Source: Pantoea latae (GTDB lineage Bacteria > Pseudomonadota > Gammaproteobacteria > Enterobacterales > Enterobacteriaceae). From it: a stretch of DNA of 64,000 nucleotides. This document shows positions 1-9,003 of the stretch, piece after piece. The stretch is from NCBI RefSeq assembly GCF_002077695.1, contig NZ_MWUE01000022.1, positions 62,001-126,000 on the forward strand. Direction: 5' to 3'. The position numbers and the translations under genes are program-made. Every line of letters begins with the position of its first letter. Positions within the stretch are counted from its first letter, which is position 1. The notes beneath the pieces were generated by a model, which was not told the DNA's origin, did no database searches, and saw only the letters and a list, made by a program, of their open reading frames with translations.

Positions 1-1
1 C

Positions 2-1240
2 ACTGCGGCCACCAATGCGCAGAACAAGGCTGAGCGAGAGGCGGCTTCTGTTGCTGAACAGTACGCGCGGAAAATGGCCGATCTCAGCGTGGCGGTGGAA
101 GTGCAAAAGGTTCGCGCTACCGAGGGAGAAAAGGCGTCTGAGCTTTATGCCGCCTCACATCAGGCCGGAACCAAATGGACTGATGAGCAGCGCCAGGCAA
201 TCAGGGCATCATCAACTGAACTGGAGAAGTGGACCCAGAAAGCTGATGAAAATGTTCGAAAGCAGCGCGAGCAAATTGAGGCGCTGAAAGACCTGCGTGA
301 CGCGGCTCGTAAGTATCAGGATGATGCAGCCATGATCTCATCCACTGCAGGGATGGGGGACCGCCAGAGGGAGCGCTTCACCGAGCAGCAGCAGGTAGAT
401 CGTGTGTTTGATAAAACTGATAAGGGCGCAGATGCCGTGGCGGCCAGAACAGCAGCACTCGATGCTCTGGACAGGAAATATCAGGAAACAGCCGCTACCG
501 AAGCCAACTGGCTTAACGGCGTCTCTCGTGGTTATGAAAACTGGCTTGCCAATACCAGTAACGTTGCTGGCACGGTTTCGCAGGGCATTACTTCTACCAT
601 GGATAGCGCGCTAGATAACATGTCTGCAATGCTGGTGGGTAGCAAAGCCGACTGGAAGAGCTGGGGGCTGTCTGTTCTCCAGATGATTTCGAAAGTTGCG
701 CTGCAAATGGCAATCGTAAATGCCATGGGCAGCAGTGGCTCATCTTTCGGGAGCATTCTCGGGTCGGTTTTCAGCAGTTTCGGTGGCGCAGCTGCGGGGG
801 CTGCGGGCGGAACGACCGGTGCTATGGGTATGTCAACGAGCTATGCCGCTTATGATGATGGCGGATATACGGGGCCGGGTGGTAAACACGATCCTGCCGG
901 CATCGTCCACAAAGGTGAGTTTGTTTTCACCAAAGAGGCAACGCAGCGGATTGGCGTATCGAACCTATATGACATGATGCGGGGGTACGCTACTGGCGGC
1001 TACGTGGGTAATCCCGCCCAGCCCATCTATTCATCTGGCGTTAACCGCGCTACAGGAAGCGGTAACACGGTCATTCAGGTTAATGCTCCCGTCAGCATAG
1101 TTCAGGATGGCGGGTCTGGTGATGCGTCTTCTGCCGGCACCGCTAACGCGGCCAATCAGCTTAAATCCATCGTTCAGACCACAATCACAGAGCGCCTGAG
1201 GAAAGAGATGTCTCCCGGTGGCGTCCTGTATCGCGCATAA
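2..1240 (+). CDS. H: Phage tail tape-measure protein, C-terminal part (gpH-like), partial
   Basis: The reading frame is open from base 2, before the first ATG at 74, so the gene enters from the left and only about 412 C-terminal residues are visible. The early visible part is charged, heptad-like and helix-rich. It is followed by a glycine/alanine-rich stretch (around GSSGSSFGSILGSVFSSFGG), then a conserved-looking segment GGKHDPAGIVHKGEFVFTKE, which is typical of the C-terminus of lambda-family tape-measure proteins. In lambda, gpH sets tail length inside the tube and is ejected with the DNA. It is followed by M, L, K, I and J in lambda order, which supports the call. The full length cannot be judged. 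Confidence 0.9.
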   Translation, partial: TAATNAQNKAEREAASVAEQYARKMADLSVAVEVQKVRATEGEKASELYAASHQAGTKWTDEQRQAIRASSTELEKWTQKADENVRKQREQIEALKDLRDAARKYQDDAAMISSTAGMGDRQRERFTEQQQVDRVFDKTDKGADAVAARTAALDALDRKYQETAATEANWLNGVSRGYENWLANTSNVAGTVSQGITSTMDSALDNMSAMLVGSKADWKSWGLSVLQMISKVALQMAIVNAMGSSGSSFGSILGSVFSSFGGAAAGAAGGTTGAMGMSTSYAAYDDGGYTGPGGKHDPAGIVHKGEFVFTKEATQRIGVSNLYDMMRGYATGGYVGNPAQPIYSSGVNRATGSGNTVIQVNAPVSIVQDGGSGDASSAGTANAANQLKSIVQTTITERLRKEMSPGGVLYRA

Positions 1241-1252
1241 GGTGACGGAAAC

Positions 1253-1594
1253 ATGGCTATTGATACATTCACCTGGTGTGCCAGAACTGAAGCAAGTGAG
1301 CAGCTGAACGTTTCCACGATTCAGGCGCAATTCGGTGACGGCTACAAACAAATCGCCGGTAAGGGAATCAACGAGGCATCAGAGAGCTGGTCCCTTGCCT
1401 GCAACGGAAGACTGGCCGCCATGGCCTCTGTGAGAGCTTTTCTCAAAAGCCATGTGACCACCTCTTTCTGGTGGACTAACCCATGGGGTGAAAAAAAGCT
1501 GTATCGGGTGAAATCAGACTCGATCAATCCCAAGTTCGTCAATGGGGACTTCGCGGAAATTTCTTTCACGTTTGAACAGGCATTTGCACCGTGA
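1253..1594 (+). CDS. M: Phage minor tail protein M
   Basis: A 113-residue protein, close to lambda gpM in length and in exactly the gpM position between H and L. The motif AQFGDGYKQ near residues 22-30 and the tryptophan-rich segment SFWWTNPWGEKKLYRV around residues 68-83 are typical of the phage minor tail protein M family. In lambda, gpM joins the tail tip as the tail initiator is completed. It begins 12 bases after the tape-measure stop. An intrinsic-terminator-like hairpin follows it closely, although L continues in the same direction. Confidence 0.88.
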   Translation: MAIDTFTWCARTEASEQLNVSTIQAQFGDGYKQIAGKGINEASESWSLACNGRLAAMASVRAFLKSHVTTSFWWTNPWGEKKLYRVKSDSINPKFVNGDFAEISFTFEQAFAP

Positions 1595-1611
1595 CAGGTC
1601 ACGAACCAACA

Positions 1612-1632
1612 GGCGCTCCGGCGCCTTTTTTT
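1612..1632 (+). terminator. Hairpin plus U7 between M and L
   Basis: GGCGC-TCCG-GCGCC (1612-1625) is followed by seven T. It looks like an intrinsic terminator but lies inside the tail operon, so late transcription would need antitermination to pass it. The bases after it, ATGGGTGAAATATG, form the ribosome binding site and start of L. Confidence 0.6.
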
Positions 1633-1643
1633 ATGGGTGAAAT

Positions 1644-2381
1644 ATGAGCTTTACTCAGGATGTTCAGGCGCTGGAGCCGGGCCAGCTGGTGCAGATGATT
1701 GAGATCGACGGGACAGAATTCGGCCTTGACACCATTCTGCGATTCCATGCTTACAACCTTCCCACAGAAGGCTGGGCATCATTTGCCGCGGATAATTTGC
1801 CGTCCATCATTTGGCAGGGAAATGAGTTCGACCCGCACCCCTACGAGCTGACAGGACTGGAAATGAGCAGCTCAGGCTCACAGCCCACGCCTAAGCTTTC
1901 AGTCGGTAACGTTGGCAATTACGTTACGGCGCTTTGCCTGCAGTACCAAGACATGGTGAAGGCGAAGGTAAGGATTCATACCACGCTTGCAAAATACCTC
2001 GATGCGGCCAACTGGACGGCCGGCAACCCTAACGCAAACCCTCAGGAAAGCCGGGTGCAGCTGTTTTATGTGAATGCAAAAACAGCAGAGACGCGCGTGC
2101 AGGTAGATTTTGAACTCTGCTCGCCATTCGACATTCAGGGGCTGCAGCTTCCTTCTCGGCAGATCACTCCGGTTTGCACCTGGTGCATGCGCGGCTGGTA
2201 TCGGACCGGCACAGGATGCGACTACAACGGAACGCGCTACTTCCTCAAAGACGGTACGCCTACGGACAACCCGTCTCTGGATGTGTGCGGCGGACGGCTT
2301 GGGGACTGCAAGCTGCGTTTCGGCGAGGATCAGCCTCTGTCATTCGGCGGTTTCCCTGCAGCCAACCTTCAGGGAAAGTAA
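1644..2381 (+). CDS. L: Phage minor tail protein L (Fe-S cluster type)
   Basis: 245 residues, similar to lambda gpL (232). The C-terminal third carries a cysteine array, VCTWCMRGWYRTGTGC followed about 23 residues later by DVCGGRLGDC. Lambda gpL is known to bind an iron-sulfur cluster through conserved cysteines in this region, so the same is inferred here. The start ATG at 1644 has a GGGTG ribosome binding site. A four-codon ORF (ATG GGT GAA ATA TGA, 1633-1647) overlaps the start and could couple translation. K follows 2 bases after the stop. Confidence 0.9.
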   Translation: MSFTQDVQALEPGQLVQMIEIDGTEFGLDTILRFHAYNLPTEGWASFAADNLPSIIWQGNEFDPHPYELTGLEMSSSGSQPTPKLSVGNVGNYVTALCLQYQDMVKAKVRIHTTLAKYLDAANWTAGNPNANPQESRVQLFYVNAKTAETRVQVDFELCSPFDIQGLQLPSRQITPVCTWCMRGWYRTGTGCDYNGTRYFLKDGTPTDNPSLDVCGGRLGDCKLRFGEDQPLSFGGFPAANLQGK

Positions 2382-2383
2382 TC

Positions 2384-3103
2384 ATGCGCAAACAAATTCT
2401 GGAAGCCATACGCGAGCATGTTGCTGCGGAGTATCCAAAAGAGGCTTGTGGGCTGGTCATTCAGTCTGGCCGGAAGCAGGTGTATGTGCCATGTAGCAAC
2501 ATTCATGAGGAGCCGACTGAACACTTCACGATTTCATCTGAAGAGAGGCGGGCGGCCGAAAAGCTCGGGGCCATCCTGATGGTTATTCATTCTCACCCTA
2601 ACGTTCCGCAGCTAATTCCGTCTGAGCGGGATCGCGTTCAGTGCGATTACTGGGGCATTGAGTGGGGGATCATGTCGTGGCCAGATGGCGACTTCTGTAC
2701 CTTTTCCCCGCGCGTTGACCGTGAGCTGGTCGGCCGTAGCTGGGTGCTGGGATTTGCCGATTGCTGGACGCTCATTATGGACTATTACCGGCAAGAGCAC
2801 GGCATAAACCTCAATAACTGGTCTGTCGATTATGAGTGGTGGGCAGACGGGAAAGAAAACCGCTACGACGATAACTGGCAGAGCGAGGGCTTCGTTGAAG
2901 TGCCTGCAGCTGAAATGCGTGAGGGCGACATGATCATGATGCAGATTCAGGCGCCGGTAACGAATCACGCGGCTATTTACCTCGGCAACAACATCATTCT
3001 TCACCACAACTCCGGGAACCTTTCAACGCGCGTTCCGTATGGCGAGTACTGGCGTAACCGAACTGTGCGCGTGGTTCGCAGAAAGGAGCTGATGGATGCT
3101 TAA
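2384..3103 (+). CDS. K: Tail assembly protein K: JAMM metallopeptidase plus NlpC/P60 peptidase
   Basis: 239 residues from the ATG at 2384; an in-frame upstream extension to 2174 lies wholly inside L and is rejected. The N-terminal domain has the JAMM/MPN signature HSHP, then SERD (about residues 67-81), with the supporting EACGLV. The C-terminal domain is NlpC/P60-like, with the nucleophile in GFADCW (about residue 127) and a histidine in NHAAIYLGN (about residue 189). Lambda gpK has the same two-domain build and acts in tail tip assembly, possibly also on cell wall during entry. Its last 8 bases overlap the start of I. Confidence 0.92.
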   Translation: MRKQILEAIREHVAAEYPKEACGLVIQSGRKQVYVPCSNIHEEPTEHFTISSEERRAAEKLGAILMVIHSHPNVPQLIPSERDRVQCDYWGIEWGIMSWPDGDFCTFSPRVDRELVGRSWVLGFADCWTLIMDYYRQEHGINLNNWSVDYEWWADGKENRYDDNWQSEGFVEVPAAEMREGDMIMMQIQAPVTNHAAIYLGNNIILHHNSGNLSTRVPYGEYWRNRTVRVVRRKELMDA

Positions 3104-3719
3104 GACAATGACCCTGAAAGGGCCCATGGCAAAGAAATTTGGAAAGGTTCACCGCTATCATGTTGCCGATCTGCGTGAACTCCTGCGAGCCATGTGCTCA
3201 CAGGTGCCAGGCTTTAAAAAGTACGTTTCCAACGCTCACTTAAACGGGATCAGGTTCGCGTTCTTCAGCGGCAAAAATAATATCAGCCTGCAAGAGTTTG
3301 ATATGTCGTCTGGTTCCACTGAGTTTGAGATGGAGCCTGTCATCGAAGGTTCCAAGCGGGGCGGAGCTTTGCAGATAATCATCGGCGCGGTAGCAATCGT
3401 AGCCGCCTTCTTTACTGCAGGTGCCAGCTTAGCAGCTTACGGCGCAGCACTGGGAACCACTACCGCCGTGGGGCTGGCAACTACCGCGCTGACCAGCCTG
3501 GGTATCAGCATGCTCCTTGGCGGAGTGGTTCAGATGCTGACTCCCCAGCCCAAATATAATATCGGTGCTTCATCCAGTACGGATAACAAGCCTAACTATG
3601 CCTTTGGCGCGCCGATCAACACGGTAGCGATGGGGTACCCGGTCCCGGTCCTTTATGGAGAACGGGAAATTGGCGGGGCGATCATCAGCGCCGGAAGCTT
3701 TACCAGCGATCAGCAATAA
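3096..3719 (+). CDS. I: Tail assembly protein I
   Basis: 207 residues, near lambda gpI (223), and located between K and J as in lambda. The N-terminal half is soluble. The middle (about residues 88-150) is a long alanine/glycine-rich hydrophobic stretch typical of gpI. It ends with a conserved-looking region NYAFGAPINTVAMGYPVPVLYGE. In lambda, gpI is needed to build the tail tip but is not found in the finished virion. Its start overlaps the K stop (ATGGATGCTTAAG), suggesting translational coupling. Confidence 0.9.
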   Translation: MLKTMTLKGPMAKKFGKVHRYHVADLRELLRAMCSQVPGFKKYVSNAHLNGIRFAFFSGKNNISLQEFDMSSGSTEFEMEPVIEGSKRGGALQIIIGAVAIVAAFFTAGASLAAYGAALGTTTAVGLATTALTSLGISMLLGGVVQMLTPQPKYNIGASSSTDNKPNYAFGAPINTVAMGYPVPVLYGEREIGGAIISAGSFTSDQQ

Positions 3720-3740
3720 AACTCTCTGACTTGATTTCAG

Positions 3741-3763
3741 GCCACCTTCGGGTGGCTTTTTTT
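3741..3763 (+). terminator. Hairpin plus U7 between I and J
   Basis: GCCACC-TTCG-GGTGGC (3741-3756) with a UUCG tetraloop, followed by seven T, then the same ATGGGTGAAATATG start context as at the M/L gap. This is a second terminator-like element within the tail operon. Confidence 0.65.
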
Positions 3764-3774
3764 ATGGGTGAAAT

Positions 3775-6700
3775 ATGCGATTACTCGAAGGGGCAACCGT
3801 CCTTGGCGGCAGCAAGGGCGGCGGTGGCAGCGCACATACGCCTGTAGAGCAGGAAGACGATCTGCTTTCTATCGCCAAGCTGAAAATGCTGCTGGCGCTC
3901 TCTGAGGGAGAAATTCAGGGTGACTTAACAGCACAGCAGATTTACCTGAATGACACCCAGCTTGCGAATGATGACGGCACTTATAATTTTACCGGCGTCG
4001 TCTGGGACTGGCGAAAAGGCACTCAGGATCAGGGTTACATTCAGGGCATGCCAGAGGTTGATAACGAGCTTTCTGTGGGTGTGGTGGTAACACAATCCGT
4101 ACCCTGGACACGCCAGTACACTAACCTTACGCTCGATGCCGTGCGTATCAAGCTCAGCCTGCCGGTTCAGTATGCCTATAAAGATAACGGCGATATGGTC
4201 GGCACGGTCACTCAGTATGCGATTGACCTTTCTACAGATGGCGGCTCATGGGTTCAGGTTGTTGACGGCAGTTTCAACGGCAAAACCACCTCAGAATATC
4301 AGCGCGATCATCGCATCGACTTGCCAAAGGCATCAAGCGGCTGGGCAATCAGGGTGCGACGCATCACTGCAGACTCTTCCTCATCGAAGCTAATCAATGC
4401 GTTCAGTGTATTTTCATTTGCCGAGGTCATCGACAGCAAACTGCGTTACCCCAACACCGCGCTGTTGTATATCGAAGTTGATGCCAGCCAGTTCAATGGC
4501 AGCGCGCCGAAAGTAACGTGCAAACCCAAAGGCAGGCTGGTTCGTGTTCCAACAACCTACGATCCGAATTCACGCACGTATACCGGTAACTGGCTGGGTG
4601 ATTTCAAATACGCCTACACGAATAACCCGGCGTGGATATTTTACGATCTGGTGCTGGATAAAATCTTCGGCATGGGTAACCGCGTCGATGCATCGATGAT
4701 TGATAAATGGGAATTGTACGACATTGCCCAGTACTGCGATCAGATGGTTAGCAATGGCGCCGGCGGCACAGAACCGCGCTTTACCTGTAACGTTTTCATT
4801 CAGAACCAGCAGGACGCTTATACCGTACTCAAAGACATCGCGGCCATATTTCGTGGCATCACGTTCTGGGGCAATAACCAGATTTTCGTCAATGCTGATG
4901 TGCCACAGGTTGATGCTAACGGCAACATGGACGTTGACTACATTTATCACTCTTCCAACATCATTGACGGTTTTCCGACTTATGCCGGCGGCAGCTATAA
5001 AAACCGTTACACCTCTTGCCAGGTGTCATGGTCCGATCCCGTAAACCACTATTCAGATACTGTAGAAGGCGTTTACGACACAGACCTTGTCGAGCGTTAC
5101 GGCGTCAATGAAATGTCGCTCACGGCTATCGGCTGCACCTCCCAGAGTGAAGCACACCGCCGCGGGCGTTGGGCTATCCTGTCGAATGCTAAAGACGGCA
5201 CTATTTCCTTTGGCACTGGCCTGGATGGTTATCTTCCTGTTCCGGCAGAAGTCATCGGTGTTGCCGATCCTTTCAGGGCGGGAAAAGACAACGGCGGACG
5301 CATCAGCGCAGTGAATGGCCCAAAGCTAACACTTGACCGGGCCATTGATTATTCGGCAGGTGATCGGCTTGTTGTAAACCTCCCTGATGGAACCGCGCAG
5401 ACCCGAACGATTCGCAGCATCAGCAGCGAAAAAAAAACGGTCACCGTTAATACGGCTTTCAGAATGACACCGGTTGCCGGCGCCGTATGGGCCATCGACA
5501 GCGATAATCTCGCCATTCAGTATTACCGCGTGACCTCTGTTGCCCGTAATGATGACGGAACGTTTACCATCACAGGCGTTGAGCACGATCCAAACAAATA
5601 CCGCTATATCGACGATGGCGTGCGTATTGAGCCGGCGCCAATTACTGTCACGCCGATAAGCGTGCTGAAAGCGCCGACGAATATCGCCGTCTCCGAAGTG
5701 AGCTATGTCGAACAGGGATTGTCGGTTTCGATAATGCAGGTGACATGGGACAGAGTTGAGGGCGCAATTAGCTACGTAGCGCAGTGGCGTAAGGATAAAG
5801 GAGACTGGGTTAACGTCAGCCAGACCAGCGCGCATGGATTCAGCATCAGCGGTATTTACACGGGCGTTTATGATGTCCGCGTGCGCGCCGTGAACGCAGC
5901 AGAAGTTTCTTCGCCATGGGGATACGCTGATTCTACTTCTCTGATTGGCAAAGCCGGTAAGCCCGGTACACCTGTAAATCTTCGAGCCACAGATAATGTC
6001 GTGTGGGCTATCGATGTCACCTGGGCTTTTCCTGCCGGATCGGGCGATACGGCGTATACCGAAATTCAGGCGGCAACAACAGCTGATGGACAAAACCCGC
6101 AGTTCCTTGCCTATGTTCCTTATCCTGGCTTGAGTTATCAGCATGGGCCAATGCCGGCTGGTGTTCGCCGCTGGTATCGCGCTAGGCTGGTGGACAAAAT
6201 CGGCAATGTGGGCGACTGGACGGCTTTCGCTGCAGGCATGTCCAATGTGAATGCTAATGATCTTATCGGGAATGTAGTGGAAGAGTTCCTGACGTCTCCA
6301 GATGGAAAGCAGCTGCTTAAGCCGTTAGTCACTGATCCGCAGGCTTTATTACAGAACATGCTGGCTGATTATGACTCTGTTAACCAGCAATGGGCGCAAT
6401 ATGGTGATAACCGCGCTGGCATTTTACAGGCGCAGAAGGTATCAGCTGATGCGCAAAAATCTGTTGCACAGCTGGAAACAAATGTTGTTGCAAGCTTTAC
6501 AGCGACAAACCAGAAAGTTGATGCACAGGGACAGGCTATTAGCGTCAATGAAGCAGCCATTCAGCAAAAATTTACCGCATACGCCGATGCTACCAGTCCG
6601 TCAGCAATTTACACCCTGAAAACCGGTATTCGCTATAACGGCGTCAATTACGATGCAGGTTTGTCAGTGGCTGCAACTGTCAATGGCAGCGGCGGAGTTG

Positions 6701-7407
6701 ATACGCGTGTTGCGGTAAACGCTAATCAGTTTGTTGTCATGAGCGGTATTGGTAATAGCCTTTACTCTCCTTTTGTCATCAAAGACGGCCAGGTACTTAT
6801 CAGCCAGGCATTCATCGGCCAGAGCTGGATTAACAATGCCATGATCGGCGACTACATCCAGTCCAATACTTGGGACGGTACAGGTAACACTGGATGGCAT
6901 ATTAACAAATCAGGATTTGCTACATTCAATGGCGTTACGGTCAGGGGAACAATATATGCATCAGCAGGTGATTTAAATAATGTCACCATTCGAGAAAACT
7001 GCACCATTTTAGGCACGCTCAATGCCTCGAAGATAAATGGCCCGCTGATGCAGAGCAAGAGCTTTTCATTTGGCCAGACAACAACCAATGCGTCTAACAC
7101 GGTTTACTGGGACGGCACCGCTGGAAAAGGCGACGTGCCGATGACTCTCACGGGAACCGTATTCCGTGTCAGGAATAACAATCAGGGGGCATCAAAACTT
7201 GTTATTGCCGGAAGCGAGGTAGCACCTGCAACATCAATAACTTCTAACGGCGTGACTTTGTCGATCTACACCTATAGTGTTGATATAGGTACAGCCGCTG
7301 CAACGATGATGTTTGCGGCAGGGGCTTTGAATCAGAGCGCGTCAGAATACTGCACATGGAGTGCGCAGTTATTTGCGGCACCTACTGCTAACCAGTTCCA
7401 CACATGA
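3775..7407 (+). CDS. J: Host specificity protein J (central tail tip / receptor binding)
   Basis: 1210 residues, similar to lambda gpJ (1132). The N-terminus has the family signature LLSIAKLKMLLALSEGEI. The segment YPNTALLYIEVDASQF and the YNPxxRxYxGxW-like block (DPNSRTYTGNWLGDFK) match the gpJ core. Fibronectin type III-like repeats follow around residues 630-830, then a helical stalk. Near residue 1080 lies TIRENCTILGTLNASKING, strongly resembling the gpJ C-terminal region. The last about 120 residues should form the receptor-binding tip and usually vary most, so the host receptor cannot be predicted. The protein acts at the tail tip during adsorption and DNA entry. Confidence 0.93.
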   Translation: MRLLEGATVLGGSKGGGGSAHTPVEQEDDLLSIAKLKMLLALSEGEIQGDLTAQQIYLNDTQLANDDGTYNFTGVVWDWRKGTQDQGYIQGMPEVDNELSVGVVVTQSVPWTRQYTNLTLDAVRIKLSLPVQYAYKDNGDMVGTVTQYAIDLSTDGGSWVQVVDGSFNGKTTSEYQRDHRIDLPKASSGWAIRVRRITADSSSSKLINAFSVFSFAEVIDSKLRYPNTALLYIEVDASQFNGSAPKVTCKPKGRLVRVPTTYDPNSRTYTGNWLGDFKYAYTNNPAWIFYDLVLDKIFGMGNRVDASMIDKWELYDIAQYCDQMVSNGAGGTEPRFTCNVFIQNQQDAYTVLKDIAAIFRGITFWGNNQIFVNADVPQVDANGNMDVDYIYHSSNIIDGFPTYAGGSYKNRYTSCQVSWSDPVNHYSDTVEGVYDTDLVERYGVNEMSLTAIGCTSQSEAHRRGRWAILSNAKDGTISFGTGLDGYLPVPAEVIGVADPFRAGKDNGGRISAVNGPKLTLDRAIDYSAGDRLVVNLPDGTAQTRTIRSISSEKKTVTVNTAFRMTPVAGAVWAIDSDNLAIQYYRVTSVARNDDGTFTITGVEHDPNKYRYIDDGVRIEPAPITVTPISVLKAPTNIAVSEVSYVEQGLSVSIMQVTWDRVEGAISYVAQWRKDKGDWVNVSQTSAHGFSISGIYTGVYDVRVRAVNAAEVSSPWGYADSTSLIGKAGKPGTPVNLRATDNVVWAIDVTWAFPAGSGDTAYTEIQAATTADGQNPQFLAYVPYPGLSYQHGPMPAGVRRWYRARLVDKIGNVGDWTAFAAGMSNVNANDLIGNVVEEFLTSPDGKQLLKPLVTDPQALLQNMLADYDSVNQQWAQYGDNRAGILQAQKVSADAQKSVAQLETNVVASFTATNQKVDAQGQAISVNEAAIQQKFTAYADATSPSAIYTLKTGIRYNGVNYDAGLSVAATVNGSGGVDTRVAVNANQFVVMSGIGNSLYSPFVIKDGQVLISQAFIGQSWINNAMIGDYIQSNTWDGTGNTGWHINKSGFATFNGVTVRGTIYASAGDLNNVTIRENCTILGTLNASKINGPLMQSKSFSFGQTTTNASNTVYWDGTAGKGDVPMTLTGTVFRVRNNNQGASKLVIAGSEVAPATSITSNGVTLSIYTYSVDIGTAAATMMFAAGALNQSASEYCTWSAQLFAAPTANQFHT

Positions 7408-7427
7408 TATTCAACAAACATTTATAA

Positions 7428-7451
7428 CCCGGCCACAGCGCCGGGTTTTTT
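7428..7451 (+). terminator. Intrinsic-terminator-like hairpin between J and the tail fibre gene
   Basis: CCCGGC-CACAGC-GCCGGG (7428-7445) followed by T6. This is the third terminator-like element between co-directional tail genes; the GGAG ribosome binding site of the next gene follows within 20 bases. Confidence 0.65.
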
Positions 7452-7468
7452 ATTGTTCGGAGATAAGT

Positions 7469-8299
7469 ATGTCAGCAGGTACGATTACTGTTACCAACGG
7501 CTCAGCAACCGTAAATGGAAGCGGAACTAGCTTCACTACAGAGTTCAAAGCTGGTGATTTCATCGGAGTGATTGCGGGAGGAACGCCTTACACGCTGGTC
7601 GTCGCGGCCATTGCATCTAATACTCAGCTCACCATTGGTGCCGCTTATACTGGACCGACAGCTAGCGGCCTTGCATGGAATGCCGTTCCCGCCAGTTTGA
7701 TGTATGCCATCACCCAGCAAGCCATGAATGATATGGGAACTGTTTTGCGTGGCATGAACCTGCAAATGAAGAACTGGCAACAGGTATACAGCGGTGCGGG
7801 GAATGTTACCGTTACACTGCCGGATTTAACTCAGTTCACTGGGCCTTCATGGTCGAGCTTAGCTACAGGGCTAAGCAATGCACAAACCACGGCTAATGCA
7901 GCATTACCAAAATCTGGTGGATCAATATCAGGGCCGATTGCATTTGATAACGTAACTGTGCAGAGCGCCACTCTTTCGAATTTAGGTCTCAACTATATAG
8001 CAAATGATCGCTTCTCAATTTTGACGGACGGTAACAGAAAATTCCAGATCATTAACGCCACTGTTGTGGTGACTACCAACGCCAGCGGGGACGCTACCGT
8101 AACGTATCCTACGGCATTCACCGTAGCGCCCCGGCCTGTGGCGTGTTCCGCAGACTGGGCGGCTATGAACGGTAATATTTCAACAAACAATCAAAATACC
8201 ACTTACTTTCAGGTTCGTTGCTACAAGGCGGACGGATCAATAGCCGCTAACCAGTCCGTGCGCGTGGATTATACCGCCGTGGGAAGGATTTCATCATGA
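7469..8299 (+). CDS. Phage tail fibre protein
   Basis: 276 residues from the ATG at 7469, preceded by CGGAGATAAGT. The longer frame from 7361 overlaps J and a terminator and is rejected. The N-terminus, AGTITVTNGSATVNGSGTSF, is the beta-rich attachment domain found in many side tail fibres of lambdoid prophages. Around residues 148-165 comes a collagen-free linker and SGGSISGPIAFDNVTVQS, typical of short fibre repeats. At 276 residues it is much shorter than lambda Stf (774). It overlaps the following chaperone gene by four bases (ATGA). It presumably binds a cell-surface sugar; the specificity cannot be read from sequence. Confidence 0.82.
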   Translation: MSAGTITVTNGSATVNGSGTSFTTEFKAGDFIGVIAGGTPYTLVVAAIASNTQLTIGAAYTGPTASGLAWNAVPASLMYAITQQAMNDMGTVLRGMNLQMKNWQQVYSGAGNVTVTLPDLTQFTGPSWSSLATGLSNAQTTANAALPKSGGSISGPIAFDNVTVQSATLSNLGLNYIANDRFSILTDGNRKFQIINATVVVTTNASGDATVTYPTAFTVAPRPVACSADWAAMNGNISTNNQNTTYFQVRCYKADGSIAANQSVRVDYTAVGRISS

Positions 8300-8745
8300 G
8301 TGAAGAGATTAATAATGCAATGGAACCATTGCCTGATGCTAATTATTACATGCCAGGCAAGATTGGATTTTTCAATTCAATGTATCCGGATGCAGCTGCC
8401 GCTAACGGCGTGGATTTCGATAAGATGACCAGAATACCCGACGAGGAATACCAGTCATTTATCAGTCCGCCTGAAGGGAAATATTTGGTTTTTGATGAAA
8501 GTGGGCCGCGTCTCGAAAGCATTCCAGAACCTGACTATTTAGCTATTGCGGAAGATCAAAAGGATTCGCTGTTGTCAGCAGCCACTACGGCTATCACAGT
8601 TTGGCAAACCAAATTGCTCATGGGCCGTACACTGACAGCCGCTGAGATGGAAAAGCTTAATGCCTGGATGGATTACATTGACGTCCTGAACGATACCGAA
8701 CTGAGCGATGCTCCAGATGTTCGATGGCCGACAAAGCCAGCATAA
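8296..8745 (+). CDS. tfa: Tail fibre assembly protein (Tfa chaperone family)
   Basis: 149 residues. The C-terminal half, with ATTAITVWQTKLLMGRTLTAAEMEKLNAW split by short loops and ending in VRWPTKPA, matches the Tfa family, in which a C-terminal helical region and a PxxPxP-like tail are usual. Tfa proteins fold or cap the tail fibre encoded just upstream, and the two genes overlap by ATGA (8296-8299), which favours coupled synthesis. It is the last recognisable structural gene of the prophage. The stop codon runs directly into the U-tract side of a minus-strand terminator. Confidence 0.88.
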   Translation: MSEEINNAMEPLPDANYYMPGKIGFFNSMYPDAAAANGVDFDKMTRIPDEEYQSFISPPEGKYLVFDESGPRLESIPEPDYLAIAEDQKDSLLSAATTAITVWQTKLLMGRTLTAAEMEKLNAWMDYIDVLNDTELSDAPDVRWPTKPA

Positions 8746-8777
8746 AAAAGCCCACCACTCGAGGAGAGATGGCGGGC
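8744..8777 (-). terminator. Minus-strand intrinsic terminator abutting tfa
   Basis: Read on the minus strand: GCCCGCCA (8777-8770), loop, TGGTGGGC (8757-8750), then six T. The 8-bp stem has one G-U pair. No minus-strand protein gene is credible just upstream of it, so it probably ends a non-coding transcript coming from the repeat array to its right. Confidence 0.65.
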
Positions 8778-8895
8778 AATGTGGTAGATAGCGAGTCATT
8801 ACTGAGTCCTTTTTTCACCATACCATTTAGACAGTAGATTTACAGGCTCGACAAAGCCTGGCAGCCAACCCAGATGATGCAAGCGTAAGCGGATG

Positions 8896-8959
8896 AAAAA
8901 AGCCCCGGCGACGGGGCAGAGGTAGACCGCGCCCATCTTCAGTGAACTACGAGATGGGG
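8896..8959 (-). ncRNA. Putative small RNA unit A1
   Basis: Minus-strand reading: a hairpin from CCCATCT/AGATGGG (plus positions 8932-8958), the linker GGCGCGGTCTACCTCT, then terminator GCCCCGTCGCCGGGGC (8917-8902) and T6. A hairpin, short linker and terminator with a U-tail is the general build of Hfq-type bacterial small RNAs. An AT-rich stretch conserved with A2 (ATGTAC preceded by AAT) lies upstream and may hold the promoter. Expression and function are unknown. Confidence 0.45.
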
Positions 8960-9003
8960 TTTTCTCACTGTACATATTGCGGGCACAAGATGTAAATATT
9001 GAC

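Noticed and set aside
2174..2383. Extended N-terminus of K
   Set aside because: Lies entirely inside L in another frame; the ATG at 2384 gives the usual K N-terminus.
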